Source of the DNA: Sarocladium kiliense
Taxonomy: Eukaryota > Ascomycota > Sordariomycetes > Hypocreales > Sarocladiaceae
Direction of reading: 5' to 3'
Length of the DNA: 64,000 bases
NCBI GenBank assembly: GCA_030734395.1
Contig: JAUZTG010000044.1
Coordinates: 372,001-436,000 of the forward strand
The first letter of the stretch is position 1, and the number at the start of each line of letters is the position of its first letter. The notes below the pieces were generated by a model. It was not told the DNA's origin. It searched no databases and worked only from the letters and a program-made list of their open reading frames with translations. Shown one piece after another: positions 1 through 11,889 of this stretch. Position numbers and translations under genes: made by a program.

Positions 1-715
1 CGGTGGGAGCATGTTTCCCATCTGGGGCTGCGTCACAGCGGGATTGCCCTGGAAAGATGGTGATACAGGCGACGCCTGTGGGTTGAAACCCATGCTCTCG
101 GGGACACCGACCGAGCTTTGTGCGCCGCCGCTGTATACCGGGAATGCTGGCGCACTGCTTTGGGAGAAGAAGTTGCTGGAAGGTGTGGACATGTTCTCCG
201 ATGCTGACGAGTTCTGGCGTTGTGCTGGCGGTCTGTTCGTGCCAGTAGCTGGATCCCAGGTCGGTCCCAGGACAGGACGTAGCGCCTCTGGAGGTGCATC
301 GTGTAAATATTTGGCCTTCTTGCGAACACCGTCCTGGCAGGCGTCTGCCAGACCGCGCTTGACGCACCGTTTACACGGTCGTTCGTCCCCTGAAACATGG
401 CGTTACTCCAACATTCTTGAAAATCGCAAACGTTCAACGGCACATGGGCTGTTGTCGAGTAGCACAAGGAATCAGATCACACTTACCACATGTCAAATGA
501 GCCCTCTGACAGGCATAGCACGCTCTCCGGGCCTTCTTTCTTCGAGGTCGATGAGGATCCTTGGGATCATACTTCTTCTTGGTCTGGCCAGCACCGTCTC
601 CGTTGCTGTTTTCACCCATCTTATCTTGATCGTTGGTGTAAGTGTCCGACCCGTCGTCGTTGTCGGACATAGCGTCTGACAGCTCAGCGCCATTCTCGTC
701 CTTGACGTCCGGCAT
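1..715 (-). CDS. acuK: AcuK/ERT1-like Zn2Cys6 transcription activator of gluconeogenesis (5' part)
   Basis: N-terminal part of a fungal binuclear zinc-cluster regulator; the 3' part lies beyond position 1. Exon 1 is 715-487, the intron 486-390 (GTAAGT...TTTCAG), and exon 2 runs from 389 off the edge. The intron falls inside the zinc cluster. After splicing the spacing is exactly C-x2-C-x6-C-x5-C-x2-C-x8-C (about C66 to C94). An acidic, Asp/Ser-rich head and a basic stretch precede it. The sequence around the cluster (ARRACYACQRAHLTCG, then DERPCKRCVKRGL and RKKAKYLHD) is what I know from the AcuK/Rds2/Ert1 family, which activates gluconeogenic genes such as PEP carboxykinase on non-fermentable carbon. 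The downstream part visible is Ser/Pro/Gln-rich and low complexity. The PAS-like C-terminal domain expected in this family is outside the window, so AcuK versus an AcuM-type paralogue is not proven. Confidence 0.85.
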
Positions 716-3700
716 CGTATGTGAACTTATATAGGTTCAGGGAACAAGGTTGGTAGCGCCTCTTCACTGTTGCGCGTGCGTCGACGCCAGATCCAGTCCC
801 GGAGATGGCTTGATAGGTTCTTCCAAGGAAATTGGACCTGCTCCCCACACACCGCACCGCTACGGCGCTGATACCTTGTTTTGTCACCAAGAGGGGGAGA
901 CAAGAGGTGTGAGTGGCACGACCAATGCAAATGGCAAGGCTCAAGATCTACTGATGTCCTTCCCCTTTGCAACCCTGGTAATGGCAAGCCTCAATGGAAT
1001 ACCACACAGACAGGCCTTGAAAGCGCCTCAGTGGCACCAAAGTCCGAGGCGCTCGTTCTGAGAGGACGGATAGCTCCACTGTGGCTTCAAAGCTGTCCTT
1101 TAACGAAGCAGGCCAAGAAGCCGTTGGGATAATTGGATGCTGATAGGATGGACCGAATCTATCGACAGCGGTCGATCCAATATGGCGACGGCCCCGTGCA
1201 GGTAGGTCAGATGTCCACGATAGAGGATGGGACAGCCAAGGCGCCTCGGGGGGTGTCTGAGAAGCTGCAGATAGGCTTGACCTGTAGTCTTCCGCGATGT
1301 GGACGGAAATGCTGCCAAAAGAAGGGCCAGTAGGTGTGTCGCTGGCTCGTATTCTGTGTCTAGGGCTGGGCCAACAGGTCGGTGATGGTAACACGGGGCC
1401 CGTCAGTTGAAGTGTGACTGCAGAGCGTGGGCGGCGTTCGGCGGTCTGTGTTCACTGACCGTGGCGCACACGCCCAGGCCGTGGGATAAGACGGGTTAGG
1501 AGATATGCAATCGAGTCGAGGTCGAGTCGCGAGCCGCAGGAGGCGCCTGAGAACCAGGGTTCACCGCGCGTACGAGCGAAGGTGGCGGCAGCGGCGCAAA
1601 GCAGGCGCTCTTGTCGCAGTCAGTGTGGGCTTCCTTGACGCCTGAGAGAGGAGCTGGCGTCGTTCTCAGTGTGAGGCTGTGGCCTTGCTCGATTGTTTCT
1701 TGTATCTCTTCAGGCTGAACGGGCGTGGGACAATCCCTTGGGGGTGCAGCTACCCGTGCGCCATGTAACCAGGGCGCATCGAGGAACGGTGCCAACAAGG
1801 GAGCGCAGAGGCGCACAACAGCAGTAGAGCTATTTTGAGCCCACCGAGCTGGTTGTCAAGCATGGAACGCTGGGCAACGCTACGCAAGCAGAGAAGTAGA
1901 GCCGAATTGAGGGCGTCGTGTGTCGAGGCAGAGTAGCCCTTATGACGTGCCCATTGAGAGGAAGCCGGAGGATCGTCGGTACCGAGGATGAGCTGCAGGG
2001 GAGCGGCAGACGAGGCCACTGGGAGTGCTCGGGGCGGTAGAGGGGAGATTGTCCTTTGTGGGTGGTTGTGGGAGAGGCGCGGAGCGAGGGACGAGTCAAG
2101 GATTTGGGGTTTTCGCAATGCCGAAGCTGGTTGAGGTGAGAATTGCAGCTGGAGAGCTCAGCCCGCTGTGGGAGCCAGGAAGGGCGCTAGAGAAGGGAGC
2201 TGCACCCGCTGAAGAGGCGCGCCGTAGGGCAGATCTGCGGGGTCCTGGCGGCGGACACAGCGCCTGGAGTAGCCGGAGCGGGGGGAGGGGGACGGAAGGA
2301 TGGAGGTGCTTAGTGGACTGGATTACCCGGTAGTGGAGCCATTACCTCAGCAGACTGGTGGGGCGATGACATCCCGAATTGGGCGAAGGTGATTGGTTCC
2401 AATCACTTACACCATTACGTTGCTGTTGGTTGAGACCTCTCTCTACAGTCATCACAATGTAAATGAATGGATAGATTGACAAATGTTAACAAGGATTGTT
2501 GACATCACGACTGTTCCACTGCCTTGTTTCCTTTTTCTCTTTCAAGACTTTGCCTCAACGATTACCTCCAAGCATTACCTGCATAGCAATGACAACGAGG
2601 CTGCATCGCTGCCCGGAGCCTGTCTGGCTGAAATGCACGGCCATGTCACCGCATGCGGATGGCCATACCCCCTGCTGTGAGTTCTACCTGGCTGTTTGCC
2701 TCCTCATCACACCGTCTTTCACTATGGGAACATTGGAAATGAAGACATCCACCAAAATGGGCTACCATGTCATCTCCTCTACAAGCATCCCATAACGTGA
2801 AGCCAAGGTTGTTAGCCATACTTGCGAAGGAACCCTGCAAGCTTCACCCAGAAATAAAGGCTGAGATCATTCAGGTACGGTACGTGGACGCCACGATGCC
2901 CATGAGGGTGGCCGGTGATGACCATCGTCCATTCACTCATCCCTATCACCTGCAGAGCTGAATCTGGTCTTGTCCTCCGTGATGAATCACCTACCTGACC
3001 CTCCTTCATGCAATCTGCAAGCGATAACCAGGCCATTGGTGGCCGGGCCGCTCATCACCTCGCATACCGCCCACCTTGACATTGCCGGCCGCCGTGCCGT
3101 CCCAAAGTGCAGAACCCAAACAGCCCAGTCAACACACCTCAACACACACATGGCAGAACGATGAGGAAGAAGTAATCATTCCACGGCCTGCATCGGTCCT
3201 TCGAGACCGAGACATCATAGCGGGCCGCGCCACATATACCACCCACGCGGCGGCGTCGATATTGAGGCGGGGCGGGCAAGAAGTAAAGACAAGGCACAGC
3301 CATACGCGGAACTAGCAGGACGCAGTTGATCCGCCAGTTTATTCTCCGGCTACCATCAACACAAGCTAGGGACTCGAGTGATAGGCAGCAAGCAAAAGGG
3401 TCTGTGGGCGAATGGGCTTGCAGCCGTTGATCCTCCGATTGGATACCCCCTTGCAGCGTGACGCTCGGCTGCAGATCACTGGTCCCCTCTTCCAGCCGCA
3501 CATAATCTCATCAGCCCTTTTGTTCTCCTGCTTCCAAGAAAGCTGCGCGTATTTAGCGGCCGCAAAATGAAGGAGGCGTCAAATTATTGGAAGGAGAAGG
3601 GTGGAGAGGCGGGTGCATTCATGGCCTCGTAGCCGATGCAACAGGAGCTAAACCTCCTTCATAGCCGAGACAAGACAGACATAAAACGACTTTTGCTTCT

Positions 3701-4369
3701 TGAAGTAGGATCCATTGTGGGGATATCCTCCGCTGCATGTCTCTCTTGGAACTGCATGGAATTGCATCCGCGCGAGACAATGGCTCCGCAAATAATGTCA
3801 TTCAGGAAAACCGTGTCTATCACCGAATGCCCTGTTCCATTGTCTTGACCCCCATCCTCTGCCCTCCATCTCCTTGACCCCTGGCACTTCCATCCCTGTA
3901 GCTGATCGCCAGCGCGTCGCACATCGCAAGCAGCCAATCGGTCTACAGGCAGGGATTGTCCCAGCTAAGGCGAGGTCAGGCACATTCAGGAGACCAGGTA
4001 TGTAGATCCATCTATTATTCCTCGGTATTATCTCGTACTTCTTCTAGGGTGGAATATCACTGCAGCGCAAACCCCAGTGCATGCCAGATCTAAGTCACTT
4101 TCGGCGGTGTGATTTCTCCCTGCGATCTTGCCTCAGGGAAAGAGACTCCGTTCGTATTATGCAGCGCCATGCAGGTGAGGCTACACTGTTGTGCCATGCC
4201 GCAGGGGCGGCGCCTCATCCAAATCCATGCTTTGGTGGCTGCCAGCTCTATGCATGGCTCTCACTATTGTCCGTTTAGGAGGAGGTGGCGTGGCCGGGCC
4301 GGACTGCATCTTGAGTATGAAAATCCTTTTCATATGGTGTGTTGCTCTATCGAGGTACAATCGCCGACC
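716..4369. other. Long intergenic region, acuK upstream and MFS downstream
   Basis: About 3.65 kb with no gene I can support. Several open frames exist on both strands (for example 1750-2118 and 2025-2333), but they are low complexity, give no family signature and cannot be joined by good splice sites. It must hold the promoter and leader of the minus-strand acuK-like gene and the 3' flank of the MFS gene. No tRNA, repeat array or transposon remnant was recognised. Confidence 0.5.
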
Positions 4370-6623
4370 TCAAGATTTTGCGTAGCTGCTGCGTGCCCTG
4401 ATAGCCTTCCCATATTTGAAAAAGAGGTAGGGGAATGGCAGCATGGCTACTGTTAGGAACGCTAGGAGGGACGAGGCCCATGGGTAGCCAAGACGGCGGT
4501 ACATCTGGTTTCCAAACAGGGGAAAGGCAGCTGTACGAATTGTCAGTCATGTGGTCGGTACAGATACCCGACGTGGAGCAGAGGTAGTTGGGCACTAACC
4601 TGCAAATGCACAGCGAACAAATGCATTAGCTGCGATTGCGCTGGCAGCGTAAGTTGGATAGGCATCGACCTTTGAACTAGTGTTAGCAAATATCATGTCC
4701 CTGTTCCGAGAACACATATTTCACATACCAAGAAGGTCAGCACGCCCGTGAAGATCAGGATCGTCCTAAGTCGCACATGGAGATGTCAGCAAGCAACTTC
4801 CCGTAGACTTCATGACAAAGGGTTTACATAAGGCTCGGCTCTTTAGCTTCCCGGCCTGCTAGCCCCTGTGGACCTGCAGCTCGCTGCATTGTTCAAGCCA
4901 ATGGCGAGGGCTTGTCAACAGTGAAAGCAAGTTTGGAGACGAAGCACAACATGCCAAAGCCGCAGGGCCCGAATCAGGTTCAGACGATCGCGAGATCATC
5001 ACAAGAAGACCGACATGTCGTGCTACAACAGCCTGATACAGGGGAGGGGTGGCTCATGGGCAGAGTGTATGATAAGGGACCAGGAGAACTTACCCAGCGC
5101 CAAAGATGCCGGATCCAATAATCGGTACGATCCAGTGAATTGACGAATACGATGTCCATCCAAACATGAAGATTCCAACAGGGACTAGTAGTGAGCCCAG
5201 AATAGCAGGTGGGAGCCGGAATTCCGGCTCACTTGCACCCTCGATGCCCGTCTTCTGCTCAAGCTCCTGTGTAAGCTTGCCCCTGATACGATTCCATACG
5301 GGATCGAGTCCCAGGGTAAGGATCATGCCGACACAGATGCCCATGAACGATAGGCCGATCTGCCATAGGTTGAAGTCGTGGTTCGTGCCGAACACGAGAG
5401 GGAACGCTCCGAAGAAGAGGTATAGGGTGCCAAGAAGAATGGCGGAGTACAGGCACAGGCTGAGTACCATGTACTCGAAGAAAAGGAGTTGGAAAGGGCG
5501 CTTGAGGGAGGTGAGGATCGCCGATACGACTGAGCGGTCTACTCTCTCGTTTGGTGCTCGATACCTTTCGTCGCCTGTCTCTTTACGGAGCCTCCTTGCC
5601 TTCTTCTGGATGAGAATGGGATCTGAGGTTCATTGTCAGCGCAAAAGCTCCCTCCAGCATTGTCATTTGAGTGCCGCACGGAGAGTACTTACGATATGTC
5701 TCCGGAACGAAGAAGATAAGACACACATATAGCGCACCTCCCCAAATGATCATCACATAATGCACCCACCTCCAACTCACATTATAACAGATGAACCCAC
5801 CTAACATCGGCCCAATAGCCGGTGCCAAGAAGGGCGCAATCGTGAAGATACTCATCGGCGCCTGCAACTGCTCCCTCGGAAACAGATCCCCCACGGTGCC
5901 ACCGGCAACAGCCAGGAACGCACTCCCGGACGCACCAGGGAAGAATCGCGTGGCAACAACCGTAGCGATGTTATGCGCCACGGCCTGCGGGATCATCCAG
6001 ATGACAAAGAGGAGGAAGGATACGAGGTAGATTGGGCGGCGGCCGTAGAATTCGCTGAGAGGGCTGAGAAACATGGGGCCGACGGCGATGCCGATTACAA
6101 AGGTTGAGAGGCCGAGGACGGATACAATGCGGGAGTTGTGGAATTCGGATTCCATCTGAGCGTAGGTGGCTGTATATATGGAACTGGCGGCAGTGCTGTG
6201 AGGGTTGTGAGTAACTGGTGATCTTCACGGAGTGTATCTTGGGGATGAAGAGATGGCAAGGAAGTTGGGCGTGACTTACACACAGAAACCACAGCTGGAG
6301 ACAATGATTGTAATCAACCACTTCCTCGCCGTATTAAAGCTCCTGGGACACGCCGGATCATCGTCACCGCCATCCCATCCAACCTCGAAGACCTCCTTCT
6401 GATCTCCATGAGGCAATGCCGACTCCTCGCTCCCCTCCCCAGCTTGCGCCTCCTCATCGTGCCTTAAATCTCTCTGTCGACTATCCTTGGCAAGATTTGA
6501 TCCTTCCAACGTCTGTTCTGTCGACCCTGCGCTATCGGCCGAGCGCATAGGCTCCAGGACCCCTGACGAGCTTTGTTGTGGCTCGCGACTCATTGCCGCG
6601 TCCTTCTCAACGTCGCGGTCCAT
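4370..6623 (-). CDS. DHA1-family MFS multidrug exporter, six exons
   Basis: Twelve-TM drug:H+ antiporter type MFS protein of 547 residues in the plasma membrane. Exons: 6623-6280, 6195-5693, 5622-5094, 4765-4729 (37 nt), 4669-4600 and 4530-4370. All introns are GT-AG and the total is a whole number of codons. The start is the ATG at 6623; the longer frame upstream is leader. The N-terminal ~110 residues are cytosolic and acidic. Family marks: YTATYAQ before TM2, the TM2-TM3 loop PLSEFYGRRP (motif A type), the TM6 end FVPETY, NHDFNLWQIGLSF, and the TM11-12 stretch VDAYPTYAASAIAANAF. The small late exons are typical of this subfamily. Substrate cannot be read from sequence; relatives export fungicides, azoles, polyamines or secondary metabolites. 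A perfect inverted repeat lies about 260 nt upstream of the start. No biosynthetic cluster genes adjoin it, so a general efflux role is more likely than metabolite export. Confidence 0.9.
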
Positions 6624-7820
6624 GGCCGCGATTGAATGAACCGAAGTAATGCGATAGACGAGATGAAAGAAAGAAATGTCCCTTGGCAAAATGACCAGAG
6701 AACGTCAACCGAGCCCTCCGACGGGGACTTCTATTTTATTTTTTCCCTTCGTGATGAATGACGGGTATATGATATATTCCGACCCGCTTCCCCGAGCGTA
6801 CGTCACAGAAGCAGCTTCAACGGGAATAACCAGTAATTAGTGCGATGTCGCCTTGCAGGGCGACGATCTCGTCAAGCGATCAATGGGGTTCTCGATACTT
6901 TATACTCGAGAACCCGCTGTGAGATATACGAATCGTGATATTTTCAATGTTTTCGCATCCTTGTCGTATATACCGTTACCACATTGACCATAGTCCACGA
7001 TTTGTCATGGTGTGAACAGACCGCCCACCCACGTCCGAAGCCGGATATGACGCCCTACCTATGTCGTCCACGGCACCGGCACGGTTTGCGAATTCGCGCT
7101 TTCGGCTTTTCAGGGTCCAACGGAATGCGCGATCGCCATGTTTCGCTTGCCATGTTGGACTCCTCTAACCCTGCACGTTGTTTACGAGTGTCTTATCTGA
7201 TATAAGTGGCTGCAGCCAGTAGAGCGCCATCCCGAGCATGCTCCGAAACGGCAAGCCACCTGTCCTTACTACGCCCGATGACGGGTGGTATTCTATTTCG
7301 GACACAAGGTCCAATCGCTCTCGGCTTCGCGCATGCGCCAGGGATGCTGGCCGAGGGTCTGCGACAAAGAGCTCGCGGACCGCCAGACGAGCAACCATAA
7401 AGATAGGTGATCATCAGGTCGAGCATCTATATGTCCAACGTGAGAATCATATTAGATAATCTCGAGATACGGTCCAACATTCATGTTTCATCCTGGGATC
7501 CGTGATTGCACGGTGATCCCTAAAGGCACCATATCTAGACCGACGAGAAGCCATCACCCGTAAATGCATATAACAACGGTACAATTGTAAATGCCACGAC
7601 CAAAGAACGTCAAATCACTTCCGAAAGGAAGGCCCCTGCCTCGTCATGTCCCTTTCTCCTCGCCTCAGAAGAATCTCTCGAAGAGTCGAGAAAGTAAATC
7701 ATACGCCGTATCCAGTTTTGGTATAGTTTCCTGCCATCGTGATTTCCCTTAGAGATTGTACAACCTGTAGCGCCATTGTGAGCCGTTGTTGTGAAGAGGC
7801 GTGCCACTACAACATGATGA
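6624..7820. other. Intergenic region, MFS promoter and AP-1 3' flank
   Basis: 1.2 kb without a supportable gene. It contains the MFS promoter, including the inverted repeat listed separately and a smaller one nearby (GTCGCC, 6 nt, GGCGAC, near 6847-6864), then the 3' flank of the bZIP gene. Confidence 0.5.
6886..6915. promoter_or_regulatory. Perfect 10-bp inverted repeat in the MFS promoter
   Basis: Arms gggttctcga (6886-6895) and tcgagaaccc (6906-6915) are exact reverse complements separated by 10 nt. The centre is about 278 nt upstream of the MFS start codon. Symmetric spaced arms suit a dimeric regulator such as a zinc-cluster factor, and the inner TTC/GAA blocks resemble heat-shock-element units. 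Function is inferred from position and symmetry only. Confidence 0.45.
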
Positions 7821-9653
7821 TCAAGTTGCCTTCTCAACCTCAATGCCGAGCTTCGAAGCAACGCAGGAAGCGTCCTTGCCTCCCATGTACTTCTTCAGGA
7901 TGGTGTTGAAATCTGCTTCACCGACGACTGGGCCATTGCCAGAACACTTTGCCTTCTTCGTGAGATCTGAGCACAAAGCATCCAGATCGAACTCGCCGTT
8001 CTGAGCATTTGGACAGGCTTGTAACTTCTCCCTGTTCAAGTTATCAGTCAATGTTCTTGCAAAATAGTCGCAGAGAACAACATACCAAATCTGATTACAG
8101 CTCATGTTTGCCTTGTCCACCTGGTTTGGTTCCTCGTGGACAGTATCCTTCTGCGCATCGATCACGTCACAAATGTTCTTCTTCAGGCCAGACTCAGGCA
8201 CAGGAGGAACGTTAAAAGGAGTGAAAAAGTCGTTTTCAGCAGTGTCGTTGAAGAAATCATCAAATGAGGGGTTGGCCAGGACATTGTTCTGTGGCTCCCG
8301 GTAGTCGCCAAACAGCTGAGGATCAAACTGCCCGCCATTCTGCTGAGCCAGCCAGTCAAAGTTGGTGTTGTCGAAATTCATGTTGGAGAACTGCGTAAAT
8401 GGCTGTGCACTTGTTGACATGGTAGGCTGCTCCTCGCCAATGGTGGTGAGCGTCTCCACAGGCTTGAAACCCATTGGAGATTGTGTGACAGGCTCGGGAG
8501 AAGTACCACAAGAGGAGCTGGGCCCGGCATTGGATTGCGATGATGCCGAAGGGGAGCTGGTTGCGCCTCCCAGGCTGAAGCTCGCAGAATCCAAGCTGGC
8601 TCGCGAAGCATTGGTGACGGAACTGCTCATGGATGGTGTGAAGCCGTTGTTGAACTTGGCCAGTTCCTCGTTGAATTGAGCATTGAAAGCGTCCTGGGCA
8701 GGAGACTTAACACTGCCATTCTTGCCAACAGCCGACGATGCAGGCGTGTTCTGGTGAGGGCTGATCGGATGCGACAGAGAGCGCTGAGACTTGTCGGTAG
8801 GAGGGGTGGGAACACCAAAGGTGGGGAAATCGAATTGGAAGTCAAGGTCATTGAAGCCATTGAGGGGGTTGTTTCCGAATGATGACACCTTGTCACGGGA
8901 CTGGGGGCTGCTCTGTGTCATAAGGGAGACCTTCTTCTTGTACTGGTTGAGCTCATTGGTCATCTGCTCAACCTTGGCGCGGAGAGCACTGTTCTCGTTG
9001 TTTGCATCTTCGGAAGCCTTCTGCAACTCCTCAACCTTGGTCTCAAGATCCTTGAGGTGCTGCTCCTTGCGCTCCCTGAAGGCGCGCTGGGCAGCTCTGT
9101 TCTGTGCCTTGCGCTTCTGTAGGAGGGAGTTTGGTCAGTAAGCAAGTCATTTTTAGATAGGAGAACAGGTGTAACGAACCGAGCTGGGTTCTGAAGTGAG
9201 AGGCTTGCGACCTGGCTTCTTGGGAACCTTCTCAGTGCTCTCACGGCGCTTGGGATCACTTTCCACCGGAGTGCCTTCGTCGTCATCCTCAGGATGGCTC
9301 CGTTTCTCATGAACCTCACCATTCTCTGGGGACTCGGACTTGATAGCGGCACTGGAAGTGTCGCCCATAAGAGATTGATCTCCGTTTGCGAAGGAGAAAT
9401 CGAAGCTGGAATCGCCAAAGTCGGTGTAATCAAGGTTGTCGAGGTTGTCGAGGAACGGGCTGTCACCGAAGCCGTTCACCTGACCATTAGCCGGAGCGCC
9501 GGCATTGTTGAAGACTGCAGGCGAGGCAGTGGGAGGATTGTTGATAGTATTGGACTGCTTGTTGGAGTTGAGGGCAGCAAAGAGGAGACTCTGCTGCTGA
9601 GGGGTGAGGAGGAAGTTGGGTGGCAAAGAGCCGCCGGAACCAGTGGAAGCCAT
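7821..9653 (-). CDS. yap1: Yap1/AP-1-like bZIP oxidative-stress transcription factor
   Basis: 571-residue bZIP factor of the fungal Yap1/AP-1 family, which accumulates in the nucleus after oxidation of C-terminal cysteines and switches on antioxidant and efflux genes. Exons: 9653-9180, 9116-8086 and 8031-7821. Intron 1 has a weaker GTTCGT donor; intron 2 is 54 nt (GTATGT...AACAG). The ATG at 9653 is the first in frame; the frame extends upstream only from a GTG. The basic region (KRKAQNRAAQRAFRERKEQ) starts at residue 159 and is followed by the leucine zipper. A Ser-rich middle holds the n-CRD-like SSSCGTSPEP with a single cysteine (C361). The c-CRD has C498, C508, C522, C531 and C558, with NGEFDLDALC typical of the family and a probable export signal inside it. 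The MFS gene next to it is the kind of target this factor controls, but I have not shown a binding site. Confidence 0.93.
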
Positions 9654-11889
9654 CACGAATAGCGGGGAAGAGGTGCGATGAAGAAGTTTTGGAATAGGTC
9701 GTCGCGACTGCACAATAGCTCACACAATGCTTGACAGAGTCACAGGCCCCTCGCTCAATCTGTCCGAGACTGACGGCGGAGAGCCCTCGTTGAGGACAGA
9801 AAAGTCGGAGGCTGACCAGCGGTGGCGGCGTTGGAGGAGATGGCGGGGAAGCGATGGGGAATGAGTAATTGGACTGGGCGGGATTGTAGCAATGAAGTGA
9901 TTCAACCGGAGAAGGTGATCAAGCTGGGAATCGCAGTGATAACAAGCAACAAGGACTGAAGATTGAAGAGACAGGTAAAGGGCGATGTGCGCCTTTGCGA
10001 TGACGGAGGCAAAGATGGATGGCGTGAATGGCAAGCAGTGCTGGTGCTGATGGGTGGTGGTGGTGGGCGCAGTGGGCACAGGGGACCAGGGTGCGGCCTG
10101 TTTGGGGGGATCGCCGTATCAGCGTATCGTAAAGTAGAGTGAATTGATGGGGTGGTCTGACGTTCGTGGGCAGAGATTTGCTGCCTGAGTCAGAAACAAA
10201 CGTTCGAAAGGATTCCGTGCAGTTGCAGACCGACGGGTTGGGAGGTGGTGAGATGGGAGAAAGAAGGCGGCGAACGGCTTCGTTGGTGAGGGCGAGTGAG
10301 TGATGCAGAGCAGGCGGAGGAATGCAGAACCCGATTCGGAGAGAGGAGGCTAAAGCCGAGTCTCCTCAGTCGAGGCTCTACAGTGGCTTGTGCTCCCTGA
10401 AGCCGCGGACGCTCAGCGCAGAGGGTGGCCTGTTGCACTGGGAAGAAACCTACAGAAGCATCTGCCTCTACCTGGGAAAGTGAATTTGTCAGCTCGCCTC
10501 GCGCCCGTTTTTTCTCGTCCTGCTCAGGCGGGCTAGGGGCGGCGTGGCTCAGGATGGACTAGCGCTGTCCCAAGTATGACTCCCTCTCTTCCGGCGTGCT
10601 TCAGTTGGCCTTCCATGGACGATGGAGGGGCTGGCGTCTGACTTTTGGCGGGGTCGTAGCGGTTCATCGGCCAGTCGCATGCATCCGCCACAGTCACGTG
10701 CTCTGGCGTGTTCTCCTCGAAACGGCCAACCGGTGGCTGGTTACCGCGAAGGACACTCCGGCTTGGGGAATGATAAAGTACCCTAAGCCCAGACTCTGGC
10801 CGATTCAACTGTCCTTCCTAACGGAGTCGCCGCCAGCTTCCCGTCATGGTATGGGCCATCAGCGTGGGAGAATACGATCGAGGGGACCCTGCAGCAGCCC
10901 CCGATACCTCCCCATCCGCACACACTCTGGACGTGGCCTCGTGCATCGTGTCATCTGGCGGCTGTCGGTCATGATCTAGCGTGACCAGCGTTCCTACCGA
11001 GAGCATAATGTTCCCGTTCCTTCATTGACGAGCAAACGTCACGCTCTACGTCGCCTATTCCTTGTCTTTCACGGGACTTGGTGCGTCATTCTCACAGCCA
11101 CATGGCCGATATATGCGTGCGCTTACTAAAGCCCACCCATGCCCAAGTACGCATTACCTGGCCCTCCTACTGCGGGAGGCCCATCCTTTAAACCAATGCG
11201 ACTGCTACGCGATCAGGTTGCCGTCTTCATGTCAGTACTTGCATCCGCTAGGCTCGGCAGTGGCATCTTTTAGTGCGGATCGTGTCCCATGGTAGACTCT
11301 GCCAAGAGACCATCATGACTGTATAAAAGCCAATAGACTGCCCATGAAGACAGCACAATATCAGCTCGAAGTGACTAGAAATCTTCGCACCTGTTAAATT
11401 CTGGCAGAAGCACGTGGCTCGACCCAGGGTTCACCCCCCAGCCAGGTATCAGTCCATCCACTTGCCTAAGTAACTAGATACTGTGGAGGTTCTTCAAGCA
11501 CACGAACTTGTAAGTCAGAATCTGTGAACGATGAGATTCCAAAAGCTTGGAGTTCTCAAGGGAGGCGATGTGTGAAGAGATGTGATGGATGAGTCTCATG
11601 CGCCGTAGCGACCCGTCCTGCCATCGAAGCTCGAAACTCATGCCATACACAGAATGCTTCGTTATCCTTTCCCCCCTCAAACCCTCGTAGACCTACCCTT
11701 TGCCACGTGCTTCAGCCAGCTCCTACACAAGCTCTGCTGAGGTGAACATTGGAAAACAGCTTCATTGCTGTGATAGGCTACCCTCGATAGAATGCTAGAA
11801 CGCTATGACTGAAGTCTAGAATGCTGTACAAATAGATGTACCAGAAAACGCCCAGGCGTCTCCAATAATGAATCGCCTTCCCTCTCCTC
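9654..11889. other. Intergenic region upstream of the AP-1 gene
   Basis: 2.2 kb with no gene I can support. It holds the AP-1 leader and promoter. Open frames at 9720-10079 and 9487-9723 start with GTG, not ATG, so they are not convincing upstream ORFs. A TATA-like TATAAAA sits near 11323 on the plus strand, but no plus-strand gene follows it. The 3' flank of the membrane-protein gene ends the stretch. Confidence 0.45.

Noticed and set aside
1750..2333. Overlapping ORFs on both strands in the acuK upstream region
   Set aside because: Mutual shadows in GC-rich sequence, low complexity, no recognisable domain.
9153..9713. N-terminal extension or overlapping upstream ORF for the AP-1 gene
   Set aside because: The frames that extend past 9653 (including 9487-9723 and 9720-10079) start with GTG, not ATG. 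No upstream ATG-initiated ORF is supported.
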